Positions 1 through 12,863 of a DNA stretch of 64,000 nt are shown piece after piece. Position 1 is the first letter of the stretch; the number at the start of each line of letters is the position of its first letter. The notes beneath the pieces are model-generated. The model saw nothing but the letters and a program-made list of their open reading frames with translations. It was not told where the DNA came from and did not search any database. The stretch comes from Rhizopus arrhizus (lineage: Eukaryota; Mucoromycota; Mucoromycetes; Mucorales; Rhizopodaceae): the NCBI GenBank assembly GCA_024220505.1, contig JAKZZE010000028.1, positions 310,001 to 374,000 of the forward strand, given 5' to 3'. The position numbers and the translations under genes are program-made.

Positions 1-1740
1 AATAAAGCGAAGGAATTATTTTCAATGCTTTCTTTAATCTATGTATGTCTTTGCATCTAAATATGAGTATTGTATCTTTCACATTGATCATTTAAAACAC
101 TTGCCTAAATGGGGAGTTATGAGGTTTTCTATTGCTTTACTACAACAGAGTTTCTAGATTAAGACGAAATCTACTTTGAGAGATCAAAAACTATTATGTA
201 TATGGCCTGGATTTTTTATTTGATCTCTGTCGATCCACATTGGCCTATTTGTGTATCACAAAATCTATAAATTTCAAATTTTGAAAAAGAAAAGTTTGTT
301 GAGCCTTAATCTACCTTTCTTTAAAAAAAAGTGCGTATCAACACTTTTTGTTATAAAACAACACGTACTTCGGTATAAAAGATATGAAATGTCTAGCAAT
401 TTTTAAATAATATATCAATATGATTAAAAATCATTTAGTATTGGCATAAATCGATAGCTCATAGTTTGCAAATACTAAATAAATAATTTCATTCACAATG
501 ATTCCTTTCAATAATTTAGATAGAATTCAAGTGAGTACTGGTCATAATCAACCTGAACATTTTAGTAAACGGTTTATATTAAACATATTCTTCGAATGTA
601 AAACAAAGAAAAAAAGGAGATATTTTTATTAAGTCTAGTTTGATTAACGTTTCAAAAACTACCCAAAGATTGATGTTCAATGAGAACAAACATATACTTT
701 TTAATTTTCTTGTATTTCGACGGCAAATATTGGAGACTTTTCTTTTTCTTTTATTTTTTAAGTATAAACGATTGGATTTACTGCAAACACTCTGTATAAA
801 GCCGAAGCCAATCAATGGAACACATTGCAAGAATTTAATTTCATAGAAAAATAGGCTTTTTAAACTTCATTATTTTAGTTGTGATATCTGAGTAGAATAA
901 ACAATCCTGTAAAAAAAAAGCTTTTTTTTTTATTACTGATAATAATAACGTCAAATATAATAATGTCTTTTAATCATTGTACGTTATCGCTGATCGATTT
1001 GCTTTTATGCTGTCCAAAATTTTACAGCTTTTTTCAAGTAGGTATGGATTGACAGCGGTATGGAACTCTGAAAAGGCCATTATTAATATATGTATTTACA
1101 CAGATCACCAGTTTTGATAATTTCGGGTAATGATATACCACTTTACGTACACTCCCTGCTGAAAGATCAAAGAGATTTTCTATCCAAAGGCATTTAGGGT
1201 CAGAGTCAAGACAAACGACAGGGTTAATAATGACGTCTGACATACAGTTTAATACTAATTACAAATCACTTATACGTGAATGTACCTTTAGAAATGAGAT
1301 CATGGCTGTATCGACATTGCTGCTTTTCCATACCCATTCATACAACGAAGCACTGTAAATTTGTTAAGCAGAATGTATCTGCACTGCTTATTACTGTGAG
1401 ATTGAGAAGGAGTTAATAAGGGGTATTGGTACGAGCAAGTAGAATCAGTCTAGATTTGCCGACTCAGTTTTTTGCTTCGCTGCTCAACACTACAAGCTTA
1501 TTGTTTCCTCTTGATAAGGAGAAATAATGAAAATGATCAATCCAGTCAAAAAATTGTCAAATTTATTATAAAACATTTGGTCATAAATTAAGCAAATAAT
1601 CAACGCGGAACACGGAACGATCAAGATAAAGAATAGTTTGAAAAAGCAAGATCAAAAGCAGAAAAGGTAACAAACAGCAAATATGCAAGTGAAATAATAT
1701 AAAAAAGGATCAACAAGACCAATATTTTTACTACGCAAAG
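1..1740. other. AT-rich stretch, no gene seen
   Basis: Strongly AT-rich sequence with only short, low-complexity open frames on both strands. I recognise no conserved protein, tRNA or repeat boundary. It may be the decayed upstream part of the pseudogene that follows. Confidence 0.5.
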
Positions 1741-1749
1741 AAAACAACA

Positions 1750-2560
<811 letters not shown>

Positions 2561-2865
2561 ACAGATTAGCTCATTTGTTGAGTGAAAACCTCAAGCTGAC
2601 AATAAAAAAACGTTGATGATGAATCAATAGATATCGACATTGATTGAGATAATAGATGATTATTTTTATTTTATGTGTTTAATGTAATAATAGAGAGGGA
2701 CAACTTGAAAGTGACCGTGATTTTGCTAACTACAATAATGCAATATTCTTAATATTTGTATTACTATGATCAAGAACTGAGGAAAATGCAATACTGCATC
2801 AAGAGCAATGCTATTTCAATATCCTTTTACAAACATAGGGCTATAAAAATATCCTAAACTAATTG

Positions 2866-3600
2866 GGTAACGACAATCTATCTGAAACAGTAATGTAGCC
2901 AACAGTATTAAGAATATGGAAAGAGATACTTTTAGTATTAGAAGGAGCCTTATTGCCACCACTTTCAGAATAATTATCAGATCTGAAGTCATTGGATGAT
3001 TATAAATTCCATGTTGTATATAAATGGCTATAGGTAAAACAAGTTGAACTGACAGTAGTATCTCCTTTACATATCTTCCCTCTTTTTTTTTCATAGCTAC
3101 TAAAAATATTATTTAATGGTCGTGAAGATGTCGATGCTGTTCCATTGGATAAGCTTGAAAACTCCCAATATTATGTACTGTTGACTAATAATGCTGCCTA
3201 CAATATGGAGACAAAAGAGTTGATTCAAGGATATAATAATGTTGTAAAGAATCGAACGGAGATAAAGATGCGAGGAGGAAGCAAAACAGATAGAAGTAAA
3301 TCCATCTATAAATTGAAGAATATCGACAAAAAGAAGAAATCATTTATGGGTGGTAAAAAATCAGTGTATATTGATTTGCCCAATGTCGATACAATTTTGC
3401 GTATTCTTCGTATGCGTAAAGATAAGCAAGTCAGAAATTTTGATCAGCGAAGTTTTAAAAGTGTAACTATCCAACACCTGCTGAAACTACTGCAGATAAA
3501 ATAAGTCAACATGCTAAAGAACAAGAAGTTGTGCCTGATGCTCTTATTCCAACAAATGATTTGATTTCTGTGAATGAAAATACATTGCCTTTAAGATAAA
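2866..3600 (+). pseudogene. Munc13-like (DUF810/MHD-type) C-terminal pseudogene
   Basis: One frame carries a pattern typical of the MHD region of fungal Munc13-like proteins, which act in vesicle priming: ALLPPLS, then VVYKWL, then ILFNGREDVDAVPLDKLEN and a Tyr-rich helix with an ETKEL motif. A typical intron (3034-3096, GT to a pyrimidine tract and CATAG) joins KWL to LLKILFN in phase, so this was copied as genomic DNA rather than from mRNA. Stops at 2896, 2971 and 3031 each fall where a Gln codon would fit. The exon continues open from 3097 to 3504 with basic, Lys-rich sequence ending near ILRILRMRKDK. A shifted frame then runs on to about 3597. Family assignment is from remembered pattern and is moderate; the damaged state is clear. 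Confidence 0.5.
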
Positions 3601-4297
3601 ATAAAAACTAACCAGATTCTAATAATAAGAAACAGACAGTAGGAAAAAATATTGTCTGCTATTTGATTCATACCCTTTGTGTCCCTTGTAATACCACTTA
3701 CTTTGCTATAAAAGAAATAAATGTATCTTAGTACTTTTTGTTTTATTTGGGTGCTTTTTTTTTCATTTACTGCAAATAAATCAAATTTGCTAATCCAACA
3801 CGTCGTATTCTTTTAACAAGAAAAAAATACTTTTATATTTTCCCACAGGACACGATAACCTGATACGGATTGACATATGATTCTTTGCATGAATTTTTGT
3901 TGCTGCTTTTTTTTCTCAGTCACATAGCCAAAAAAAAGTATAAATAAAGCATCCATCTTTGCATTTCTTTAGCTCCTTGCGTACTTGGTTTCAGTGTTGG
4001 GTTACCTCTACAAGGTGGTAATTCCGGCGAGGCCATCTCATCAACGGGCGCTTAGCTTCATCTGTAAAGAGTTGCTACTTCAGGGTAGAATGGTTCGTTT
4101 ACTATTCCTTTGGACGTCTTATTATGTGGGTATTCCATGTTGCGCTCCCTTTCTGTACAAATTTGGGGGCCTGGGTACATTAATCCCCCGGTATCCAGGT
4201 CCAATTTTTTGCTTCAGGTTGTTGGGAGTTTACTCTTGATGACCTTGGGAGTTCCTTCGGGAGCTTCCTAATATTTTTTTTATATTAAATTCAAATG

Positions 4298-4341
<44 letters not shown>
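3601..4341 (+). other. Unknown segment ending in a long poly(A) run
   Basis: From about 3965 to 4275 composition becomes more GC-balanced than the flanks and one frame stays open (3985-4239), but its translation is hydrophobic and unrecognised. It ends in roughly 40 A residues at about 4299-4339. The layout resembles a retroposed non-LTR or SINE tail, though no box A/B promoter or element family was identified. Confidence 0.3.
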
Positions 4342-4343
<2 letters not shown>

Positions 4344-5473
4344 TCTTTCATTAATCTTTCATTCAGCACAACTTATAGCACACTACTTCCATCCAATATT
4401 TTGATGGCATCAACCGAATCTACCCCAAGGCATGCCTCATCTATACCATTTCTCTTTCTAAAAAATAATGCCAGAAAACCTAAATATATATAACGGTTGC
4501 TACAACTCAGAAAATCAAGCCAAAACAACAGGCTATACCCTTCAAAAAATTACAGATAAAATATTCAATCACTTCATCCGATATAACTATTCTGGCTTTT
4601 GCCACATTAGAGATGCAAGCCAACAAAGGTAAATCCTTTAAAACTGCACTCCTTTTCTCATTCTTCTCACATAGACGTACTTTTGTGCACTTTAGAGATC
4701 ACTCTTCGGCCTCGCTGTTTTTCAGTACTATGAAGGCTGGGCCATTTGAACTTGGAGACCAAGGTGTGGTATATACCAAGTAAGCTTGCAATTTGAGAGC
4801 CCTTCTACCTCTGCCCCTGCTCTTTCTTCTGCGTCTATACTTGTTCTTGCTCTTGTTTCGACTTCTGTGTCTTTGCCTGTCTCGTCCTTTTTTTTTCTGC
4901 TCTGTTCTTTGTTCCTGCCAATACTCGTTCCAAACCTCCTTCTTTTTCTACCTCTGATTCTGCTTCTGCATCTTCCGAAGTTTCTGGCAGTGATAGCTCT
5001 AAAAAGGTTATCCATCAGGCTCTGAAAGAGCTGAGGCGAAGTGAAAGCTTAAGCGGTATGAGAAAGAGACAAGTAAGAAGAAAGAAAAACTGAGGTTGAT
5101 TAGAAGAATCAGGCGTAAGTAGAGACTTTTACGCATTGCATCTATTTTTTTCTGTGCAAGGAGCATTCCCAAAACCTATCATATAGCGAAATGACATTGT
5201 ACAGACGTGATTTGCTCAAGAGATAAAAGGGACAAGAGAAGACGACGTTCGCTAAAAAGATTATGTTTATTTAATAAGAAAATGATACTTCATTTATACT
5301 TTTCATAATTGGACAATATTTCATGCCATGGATCAATAATGAACGAGTACGATATGATTGATGATAAATAACCAGTGGGCCTATATTTTTTATTGTAGTA
5401 GTATTTAACATAAATATATATCCTTACTGAAGATTAGCTAAGTTAACCTGTAACCTATCTACTGGATATATTT
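4342..5473. other. Gene-poor stretch with low-complexity frames
   Basis: Contains Ser/Leu or Arg/Lys-rich low-complexity open frames between 4728 and 5025. A + frame reading SASSEVSGSDSSKKVIHQAL then a basic tail (about 4960-5090) could be a coding remnant of a gag-like or unknown protein, but nothing is conserved enough to name. Confidence 0.3.
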
Positions 5474-5847
5474 TACATTACATACGGAGGTACTAATCAT
5501 TCAATAGATACACTGGTATTCGTGTAGGTATGCCTGAACGTACAGACGACGATGTAGCCAATAGAAGTTATACACCTCATGAATGCCGTCTTCGTGATTT
5601 GACCTATTCTGCTAACATCTTTGTGGACGTTGAATATACGCGTGGTAGACAGATTGTCAAGCGAAAGAATGTCATGATTGGTCGACTTCCTATCATGTTG
5701 CGATCTTCTCACTGTGTCCTATCAGGTAAAAACGAAGCTGAATTAGCTCGAATGAAGGAATGTCCCTTGGATCCAGGTAAAGACAAGATTAAACTGTAAC
5801 CCTCATATTTTTTTATCTAATTATTTTTTTTAGGTGGATATTTTGTA
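5474..5847 (+). repeat. Inverted partial duplication of RPC2 (intron-exon-intron)
   Basis: This 374-bp block is the reverse complement of 18487-18860 inside RPC2 on the other strand. It includes the 3' end of one intron, the complete 269-nt exon 3 (starting after CAATAG), the next short intron and the first bases of exon 4. Only about two bases differ, both near the left edge; the 89-residue stretch starting MPERTDDD is identical. Homology stops abruptly on both sides inside unrelated DNA. It is therefore a recent DNA-level duplication or an assembly artefact, not a functional Pol III gene. It lies just beyond the stop codon of SRP72, in tail position. Confidence 0.95.
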
Positions 5848-5903
5848 AAGTGAAACCGGTGTTTTCAAGTGTTAAAAATTATATTATTTGCTTTTTTATT
5901 TCA

Positions 5904-8137
5904 TCACCACTTTGATTTTCCTTTTCCCTTCTTCTTTTTACTGCTTGATTTATTGGTACTGACTGTTGTGGGTTTAGGAATAGATTCTACTACAGCAGCG
6001 GCGGGTTGCTCTGTAGAATTTGATTTTTTCACACCACTGATATTGGCACTGCCTGTTCCGCCAATACCTCCACCTTCAACAGCAGCGCCTTGAGGCCCCT
6101 TATTAGCTGCTTTCTTGTTCTTGCCCTTCATACGGAAAGTAGATCGTTCTTGCTTGGGTAACCAACGTTCTGGGTCAGGCTGGACATTAGGGTCCATGTT
6201 TTTAGGCAATAAAGGAGTTCTCTTTTTCTTTTCCTTTGGTTTCTTTACATGAACGCTAGAAAAAAAGACAAAATAAGAACAAATAAATAAATAAAAACCA
6301 CTTTTACCTGTTGGGATCTTTCTTAACATATCCACGCTTTACTCCTGGTACAACCTTCTCAAGAGTATCAATATCCAAATGATTGAGCGCAATCTCAGGC
6401 AATGCATTTCCATATTGTTCAGCCTTGGCAGGATCCACTTGAGCATAAGCAGCAATAAGACCAGCGACAGCTTGAGCATCAGTTGGATCTTCTTTTACCA
6501 ATTGTTCATAATCTGTCACAGCCTCTTCAAAACGACCTGCCTTCAACTTGAAAGCAGCTGTTTGCTTAATAATGGATGTAGGTGTATGGGTAGTGGTAAA
6601 AGCAGCGTCCGTTTTCCAGACAGAAGCTGCTTTATCCAATGTTTCCATAGCCAGTTCAGATTGTCCTGTTTGCTGATAAAGCCAGACTAGGAGAGCGACA
6701 AGAGCAGGTCGGTACTGATCTTGCTTCTGGGCAGCTGCTAAGTAATGTTGCAGTGTTTGAAGAGCTGCAGCATGCTGTGATTCAAGTAGTTGCAGCTGAA
6801 TTGTAGCAAAATGAATTGCAAGTGAGCTAGGTCTCCTTTCTGCGTACCTTTTTAATTCTTCAATGGCTTTACTGGCCTTGTGTTGATGAAATGTAGCACT
6901 GCCTAAGATAAGGTAAAGCGTGTCGTTGTCTGGATATTTATCAATCAACTTTTGGGCATGATCTCTGCATGCAGAATACTTAACATAAAAAACTGGTTAT
7001 CTTCTATTATTAAAACAAGTTCAGAATTACTCACCTTCTTTGAATACAAATGCAATAAACTTTCATTCATCAAAATCACTCGCTTTTGATATCCTTTTAA
7101 TTTTGCATCGGCCTCTTTGCTAGTGGCAAGCTTTAATGTTTTTGCAACTTCATCCAAGTCCTTTGTTTGTTCAACAGAAACAATATTATTTGATGCTACA
7201 GTAACTACACTCACATCTCTATGTATGCTTTTGTTATTATTTGTTATTTTTATAGACAAGAAAAAGCTTACTTTGAGTTTAATACAGAATGATAAATCTT
7301 AATAGCTTCAGTTGTACGTCCCTGCAATTGATATGTATATCCCAACTGGGTTGCGATCACCGCCAATTCTTCCTCTTGCTCTTCTTCACTCATATGGTTT
7401 GATTTCTCCATACATTGCTCTATTCAATTGCTTGTTAGAAAAAGAATACTCGTTTCTTTTTTGGTCTTACTTTGAGCTAATTCAAGTTGCTCTTGTGCCT
7501 TTGAAATTTCTCCACGAGCTAAATAAACAGAGGCAGTGTTGTAAGCAACTTCATATAAATCCTCTGAAGATTCCTTGACAGCACTTGTGTCTTGCTCGTT
7601 GGTAGAGAACAATAGACCAGCTTTGGCAGCCAACAAATTGACTTGAATTTCGTCATAAAGTACGTCCTTCTTATCCAATGTCTTTAATAATGATTCGTAT
7701 ACTTGTACAGATTGTTTGAATTGACCTTGAGAGTAAAGCTATGTATACAAATGAGTTTTTCAGGAAAGAATTCCGTTTTTATAAATTACAATTTGTGCTT
7801 CGAGGTAAAGTATGGAAGAATCCTTATTAGTAGACTTGACTTGTTCTAAAAGTTCCATAGCAGGCACAAACTGGTTTGTACGATAATAACAATAGATCTT
7901 TTCATAGGACATGTCAATGTCTGCATTTCTGAATTGACGAGCAATCAAGGTGAGCGCATCTTTATATTTCTCGAGACGAATCAAGGAAACGACTTTACAT
8001 TGAAGTACAGTTTTGTCATCTGGTTTTAATTTCAAAAGTTGATCACATAATTCCAAGCTTTGTTGGTCATCATCGTTTTCTATAGTGCTTTTAAGCTTTG
8101 CAAAAAGGTTGGGTACTTCTTGTTCAGTGGATGCCAT
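5904..8137 (-). CDS. SRP72: Signal recognition particle subunit SRP72
   Basis: SRP72 is the largest SRP protein; with SRP68 it binds 7SL RNA in the cytosolic particle that targets nascent secretory proteins to the ER. Six exons join in phase: 8137-7790, 7738-7471, 7419-7272, 7218-7035, 6978-6308 and 6255-5904, giving about 656 residues, the normal family size. The N-terminal two thirds is a run of TPR-like helix pairs (LCDQLLKLKPDD, ELLEQVKS, YNTASVYLARGEISKA, QLGYTYQLQGRTTEAI). The C-terminus carries the conserved basic RNA-binding segment around PDPERWLPKQERS and RMKGKNKK, then a low-complexity lysine-rich tail. The start at 8137 is the first ATG and opens directly into the TPR fold. It is divergent from the gene at 8428, about 290 bp away. 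Its 3' flank holds the antisense RPC2 copy. Confidence 0.93.
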
Positions 8138-8427
8138 CTAGTTTATTCTAAATATACACACACACAAACGCGTCTATAAAAGAGGAAGAAAAAAAAAAAA
8201 AAAAAAAAAAAAGAATAAAAAATAGTCTTTCTATCATCAAAAAAAAAAAAAGCTGAACCGGTCCTTTAAAATAAAAAGACAGCTGAACAGAATATGTAGT
8301 ATGGTACTCTACCTCTTTGTTTATAACCTGCACTTGCCGTTTTGTATATTTTCGCATACTAAATCGCTTTTGTTTTTTATTTCTTTTCTTTTTTTCTTCT
8401 TCACATCCCTTTTTATTAAGAGAAAAG

Positions 8428-9342
8428 ATGTTTCAAAAACCGAATGCTGTAGAGACACCAAGATATGAAAAACCAAACGCATATGATGAAGAAGTCATTG
8501 TTGTGACAGCCAGTCGTCAAGGAAGTCGAAGCAGTCGTATGACTAATGACTCTTATTCAAGCCGATTTTTCTCTTATCACCAAGAGATAACACCCAGCAC
8601 TTCTCCCCCTTCCTCACCCAAATGCACCTACCAACCTGTTTGCATCCTAAGTCAGCCAACACCGACCACACAAACATCATTCCATCAACTTGAAATAACA
8701 GACATCAGCCTTAATAAAGGTGCTACGATACGTCGCAAGCGAAGCACAATAGTGGACGTAATTCAGTATTTTATATCGCAACACGGTGACATTCTTGATG
8801 TTCGTCAACAACTAATCTATCGAAAGCTCTCTTTTCGCTCCTGGACGAATCATCAAAATACGCTGGTAGATGTCCAAAGAAACAAACGTGTGGTGAATGT
8901 GAAAAGAAAGACATTTAAAAAGGAGCACATTACGATTGAACTTGAAAATAATCCACCAGAATACTTTATCAAGACATCACACGCTAGTATCCTATTTGAG
9001 TACAAGACCTTTTTTTACGGTTCCTGCATTCGCTGGAAGAGACCTAGTTTGTTATCTAGCGATTTTACATGTGAAATCAAGGTGGTATCTAATTCAACTA
9101 TTAAAAAGGATGATTTTATTGAAAGTGATAGTGAAAATGAAGATGATGAAGATCATGACCACCACAATCATAAAACATGTAGAAGATGGAAGCTATTGGC
9201 AGAATATACGGATGATGTTGATTGTTTAGAGATACAACGTCAAGTATTAACCCAAGTAGGTGGGGATAAGCGCGATCTGTTAGAAATCAATTTAATCATT
9301 ACTTGTTGTACATTGATGGATTTGATAAGAAGAGCTTTTTAA
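8428..9342 (+). CDS. Single-exon protein with possible tubby/LURP-like C-terminal domain
   Basis: Intronless 304-residue protein. The ATG at 8428 is preferred because the open frame upstream of it translates to a Phe/Leu-rich leader from a T-rich promoter. Residues about 1-110 are Ser/Thr/Pro-rich and probably disordered. Residues about 170-235 form alternating short strands (IELENNPPEYFI, ILFEYKTFFYGSCIRWKR, FTCEIKVV), followed by an acidic Asp/Glu/His tract (DSENEDDEDHDHH) and a terminal segment RRWKLLAEY to IITCCTLMDLI. This strand-rich layout resembles small tubby-like or DUF6593-type fungal proteins that may bind membranes, but I cannot confirm it. No signal peptide or clear transmembrane helix except the weak hydrophobic C-terminus. 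Confidence 0.6.
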   Translation: MFQKPNAVETPRYEKPNAYDEEVIVVTASRQGSRSSRMTNDSYSSRFFSYHQEITPSTSPPSSPKCTYQPVCILSQPTPTTQTSFHQLEITDISLNKGATIRRKRSTIVDVIQYFISQHGDILDVRQQLIYRKLSFRSWTNHQNTLVDVQRNKRVVNVKRKTFKKEHITIELENNPPEYFIKTSHASILFEYKTFFYGSCIRWKRPSLLSSDFTCEIKVVSNSTIKKDDFIESDSENEDDEDHDHHNHKTCRRWKLLAEYTDDVDCLEIQRQVLTQVGGDKRDLLEINLIITCCTLMDLIRRAF

Positions 9343-9508
9343 AGTTTGTTATTCTTCCCTTTTTCCCCCTTTTTTTTCTTATTGTGTTTCAATAATAAAA
9401 AAAGAAATCGTCAATATGACATAAGCTCCAATCTTTATTGTATAAATACATTCTCCCCTCTATTTTTTTTTATTTCTTTTTTTTTTATTTTATTAATTTC
9501 TAGTGTGC

Positions 9509-11145
9509 ATGTATTTTAACTGCAAATTACTTTATATAGCAATCTTTGCTGTTTTATCTTCAGCACAGTCTTACCTTCCTATTTATTATCATGACACTTT
9601 GGGCTTCTCTTCTGACCAAATAGGTCTTGTTTTGGCCATTGCTCCCTTTGTACAATCTATTTCTTGTCCACTGTGGACATTTACTGTAGATAAAAAACCA
9701 AACATGCATGGGTTCATCATGGCTCTTACTAGTTTTCTTGGTGGTTTGGCTACAATAGCCATCATGTTCATCGGTCATTCTTCTTACTTTGGATTTGAAC
9801 TATCGAATACAGTCTTAGTTATCATCGTGTCATGCTTGGCTCTTGGTTTTGCCTTTTTCACATTACCAAATATGGCACTTGTAGATAGTGCTGTCATGAA
9901 GATATTAGGCCCTAACAAAATACTTTACGGTATAATTCAGGAAAAATGCTGAAATTGAAACTGATATTTTCTCCCTCTCTTTAATAGGTGAACAACGTTT
10001 ATGGGGTTCAGTCTCTGCCGCATTGACCATTCTTATCGTTGGGCAGTTAATTTCTATCACGGGTAATTTGGATACTTTATTTTATACATTTGCTGCCTCT
10101 ACTGCAGTCTTTATCATTTTGGCACTCTTTACCAAACCAAGCCATTATGAAGAAATGATCAACACAGACCAAGATGATGAAGAACAGCCGATCCAGCGTA
10201 TCAAGACTTCTGAAAAATTATACAATCGAGCTACTAATTACAGTACAATCCCCACAAGAGAATCTGGAGAAGAGAGTCGTTATGTAGATCTTTTTAAGAC
10301 AAACAGTCTAGCCTCAGTTCATACAATAAGAGAAGAGGCTGATGAGGCATTAGATAGAACAGGTCTTGATTTGGGTTTAGCCATTTCACGTATTGCCTCT
10401 GTAGATCAATCATTGGCCAGCATCTTTGAACACACAGCTGAGGACATTCCTTCACCTCAAATATTCAAATCACCTCGTATTCTTACCTTCTTGATCACTA
10501 CTCTCTTATTTGGATTTGTCCTGTCAATTATTATCAACTTTTTATTCATATTTTTAAATGGTGAGTTACATATGCCTACAAGTTGGATAGGTTGGACTGG
10601 TCCAACAACGGGTATAACCGAACTGTTATGTTTTTGTTTCTCTAAACAGGTTTGATGACAAAACAAAATGACACACAGAAACACTGAACTCCTTGAAATA
10701 GTTACAGGAAAGGTTTGGTGTAACAAAAATGATCATTACAGCCCATATTGCTATCATTGTACGATGTTTGATCTATACTGTTCTTGTTCCTGATTTATTT
10801 ATAACAAATATCATTGCCCTTTTGCTTCAAACGCTCCACGGTAAGACAAAAAAAAACGGTAAAAGATTAATAGATATTGAAATATGAGTAGGTATTGGAT
10901 TTGGTATCTTTTGGGCAACCTCTGTCAGTGAAATGGACAGTTTCTTTCCACCAGAACAACGGTCGGTGGCACAAGGCATCCTGGGTGCGCTTCATTTTGG
11001 ACTTGGTACAGGTTTGGGTGCATTAGCAGGTGGTTATTTGTATCAATATTTGGGTTCAGTTTGGATGTTCCGAAGTGCTGCACTTATTTGTACTTTAAAT
11101 ATGTTTATATTTTACATTGGAAGGTTAGAGAGATACAACTTTTAA
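9509..11145 (+). CDS. Major facilitator superfamily transporter (MFS_1-like)
   Basis: Four exons join in phase: 9509-9929, 9988-10649, 10708-10840 and 10892-11145, giving about 489 residues. The N-terminal helices read YIAIFAVLSSAQSYLPIYY then LGFSSDQIGLVLAIAPFVQ and a cytoplasmic turn near TFTVDKKPN, the pattern of the MFS_1-like family. A hydrophilic loop with many Glu/Asp/Ser (about residues 195-300) separates two hydrophobic halves. The last exon gives GIGFGIFWATSVSEMD, RSVAQGILGALHFGLGTGLGALAGGYLY and a final helix. The substrate cannot be predicted. The ATG at 9509 follows a T-rich tract ending CTAG that resembles a splice acceptor, so a short upstream exon is possible. No neighbour suggests a pathway. 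Confidence 0.85.
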
Positions 11146-12863
11146 TAAATATTTTACACTTTATTTTGGCCATCATTCTTCAAATAAAAAAATTGTATTG
11201 TAATTCTCGCATGTAAGCATTATTTCTCATTCTAAAAATAAAGCTATTGTTTAGAAAAACACACATCATGTTGTATTTGTATGACAAAAGACAAGAAACC
11301 TGCATTCGATTTTCTCGAGAGATTTCGCTGACAGGAAATGCCTTATAAGGAATTTACAAGTCAAAATGACTCAACTGGCATTTGCAAAAGCATTGAGTGT
11401 TTGAATACAAAAAATGTCTGTACAAATGATATGTTGCAGGGTATCCTCATTTGGTGCAGCTATTGAATACATATGATTAAGCTCTTGCTTTGAGTTGCTA
11501 CGCTGAGAAATGTTTATCATAATTGTATTCGTATAGCTTCATAGAAGAAAAACGATTGCGTTCATCTTTCATTATATATGGTAAGATGTTTATATTACAA
11601 TTGGATCCCACTCTTTCTTTTAGTATTATGACTTTTTTGTTTGGGGTTATTCCCATTTTGGTTCTAATCATACATCTTTATGTAGTTCTCAGCCGTTTAA
11701 TTTCCATTTGTCTTAAACAATCGTTCAGTTAATTCATATTGAACTCTTTTTGAACTTTGAAATAATTTAGACCAAAGGCTTTTTTGTACTTAATAGCAAA
11801 ATATAATACCATGCTTTATTAGTGAGCCTTGTAATATAGTATGACTTGCTAAAGCCTTTTCTCGAGTAATACTTTTCTTTCTTATCTTTCATTGAGCCGA
11901 TTTTTTCCCTCCAAAAGGAACATTGAAATTGGTCTTAAACAAAACGAGCATCGTGAATACATATTTTCATAAAGTTGATGGATCTCATAGTGCAAGGTAG
12001 TCATTTCAAGTATAAGTAAAATTCAATAATTTTGGGCATTGGTCTTTTTTCAAAGCCTTTATTTGATATGAAGAGCTCGGGGCTTTTTATATAAGCATGT
12101 ACCATCAATCCAAATGGTAAATGATATTTTACATCGTGATTTACTTGTAATATACTAAAAACTTGCCAATCCTGTCATTTTTATAAAGTGTGGACCCTGT
12201 TTGGTATTTTCCTACATCATTCGAATGAGTAATTTCCATAAAAATTGGAATTTTATTTGAGCCCTAACGTGAAGCATGCTTTATCTGTTTCTGTATCCGT
12301 AGCTGCATCCATTCTATACAACGCAAGCTATATCAATACTGTTTTTAGTAGAGTAATGCTTCTTTTTGGATTTTTCTAATGTTTTGGTCATGCCTTCGTC
12401 GTTTAAATAAAAGACCTGCATTCAGATGCAAAAGGCTTACTATTAAATAAAAGAACCAGAAGTTTATTAAAGTTGGATTGAATATGGTCAACTAGACCGT
12501 GAAGGAAAAAGAATAAAATTTTATTACATGTAATTAAATATAAGTCGCTTATTTATTTCAATTCTTGCTATAAAAGTCAATTACTTTAGTTGTCTAATAA
12601 GCCGGTTAAAAAATGTTGTAGTGAGGAAAAGTCTGATAATGTTTCTTCTAGATCAACAAATTTCATAACGTAACAATATTCGGGTTTTGAACCCTTTTTA
12701 TATAATTCCCGGTAAACTGTCCCGAAATGTGTCACAATAAGCTTTGTGCTTTGGAATTTCTAATTTATGATGCGCCACAGAATATTTTAAGGGGAAAATT
12801 TTATTATTTTTAATAATTTGTTACAATATACTAAGTCTACTATTATACAAGAGGGGATTATTA
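11146..12863. other. Intergenic region, nothing recognised
   Basis: About 1.7 kb of AT-rich DNA between convergent genes. Open frames are short and hydrophobic by chance composition; no conserved protein or RNA gene was recognised. Confidence 0.5.

Noticed and set aside
4728..5025. Low-complexity Arg/Lys-rich and Leu/Phe-rich complementary frames
   Set aside because: Both result from a CT-rich strand; no conserved motif.
5530..5799. A functional small gene encoding the 89-residue RPC2-like product
   Set aside because: It is only one exon plus parts of introns from RPC2, with no start context or domain completeness.
8148..8357. Phe-rich open frame in the SRP72 / 8428 promoter
   Set aside because: Product of A/T homopolymers, no coding character.
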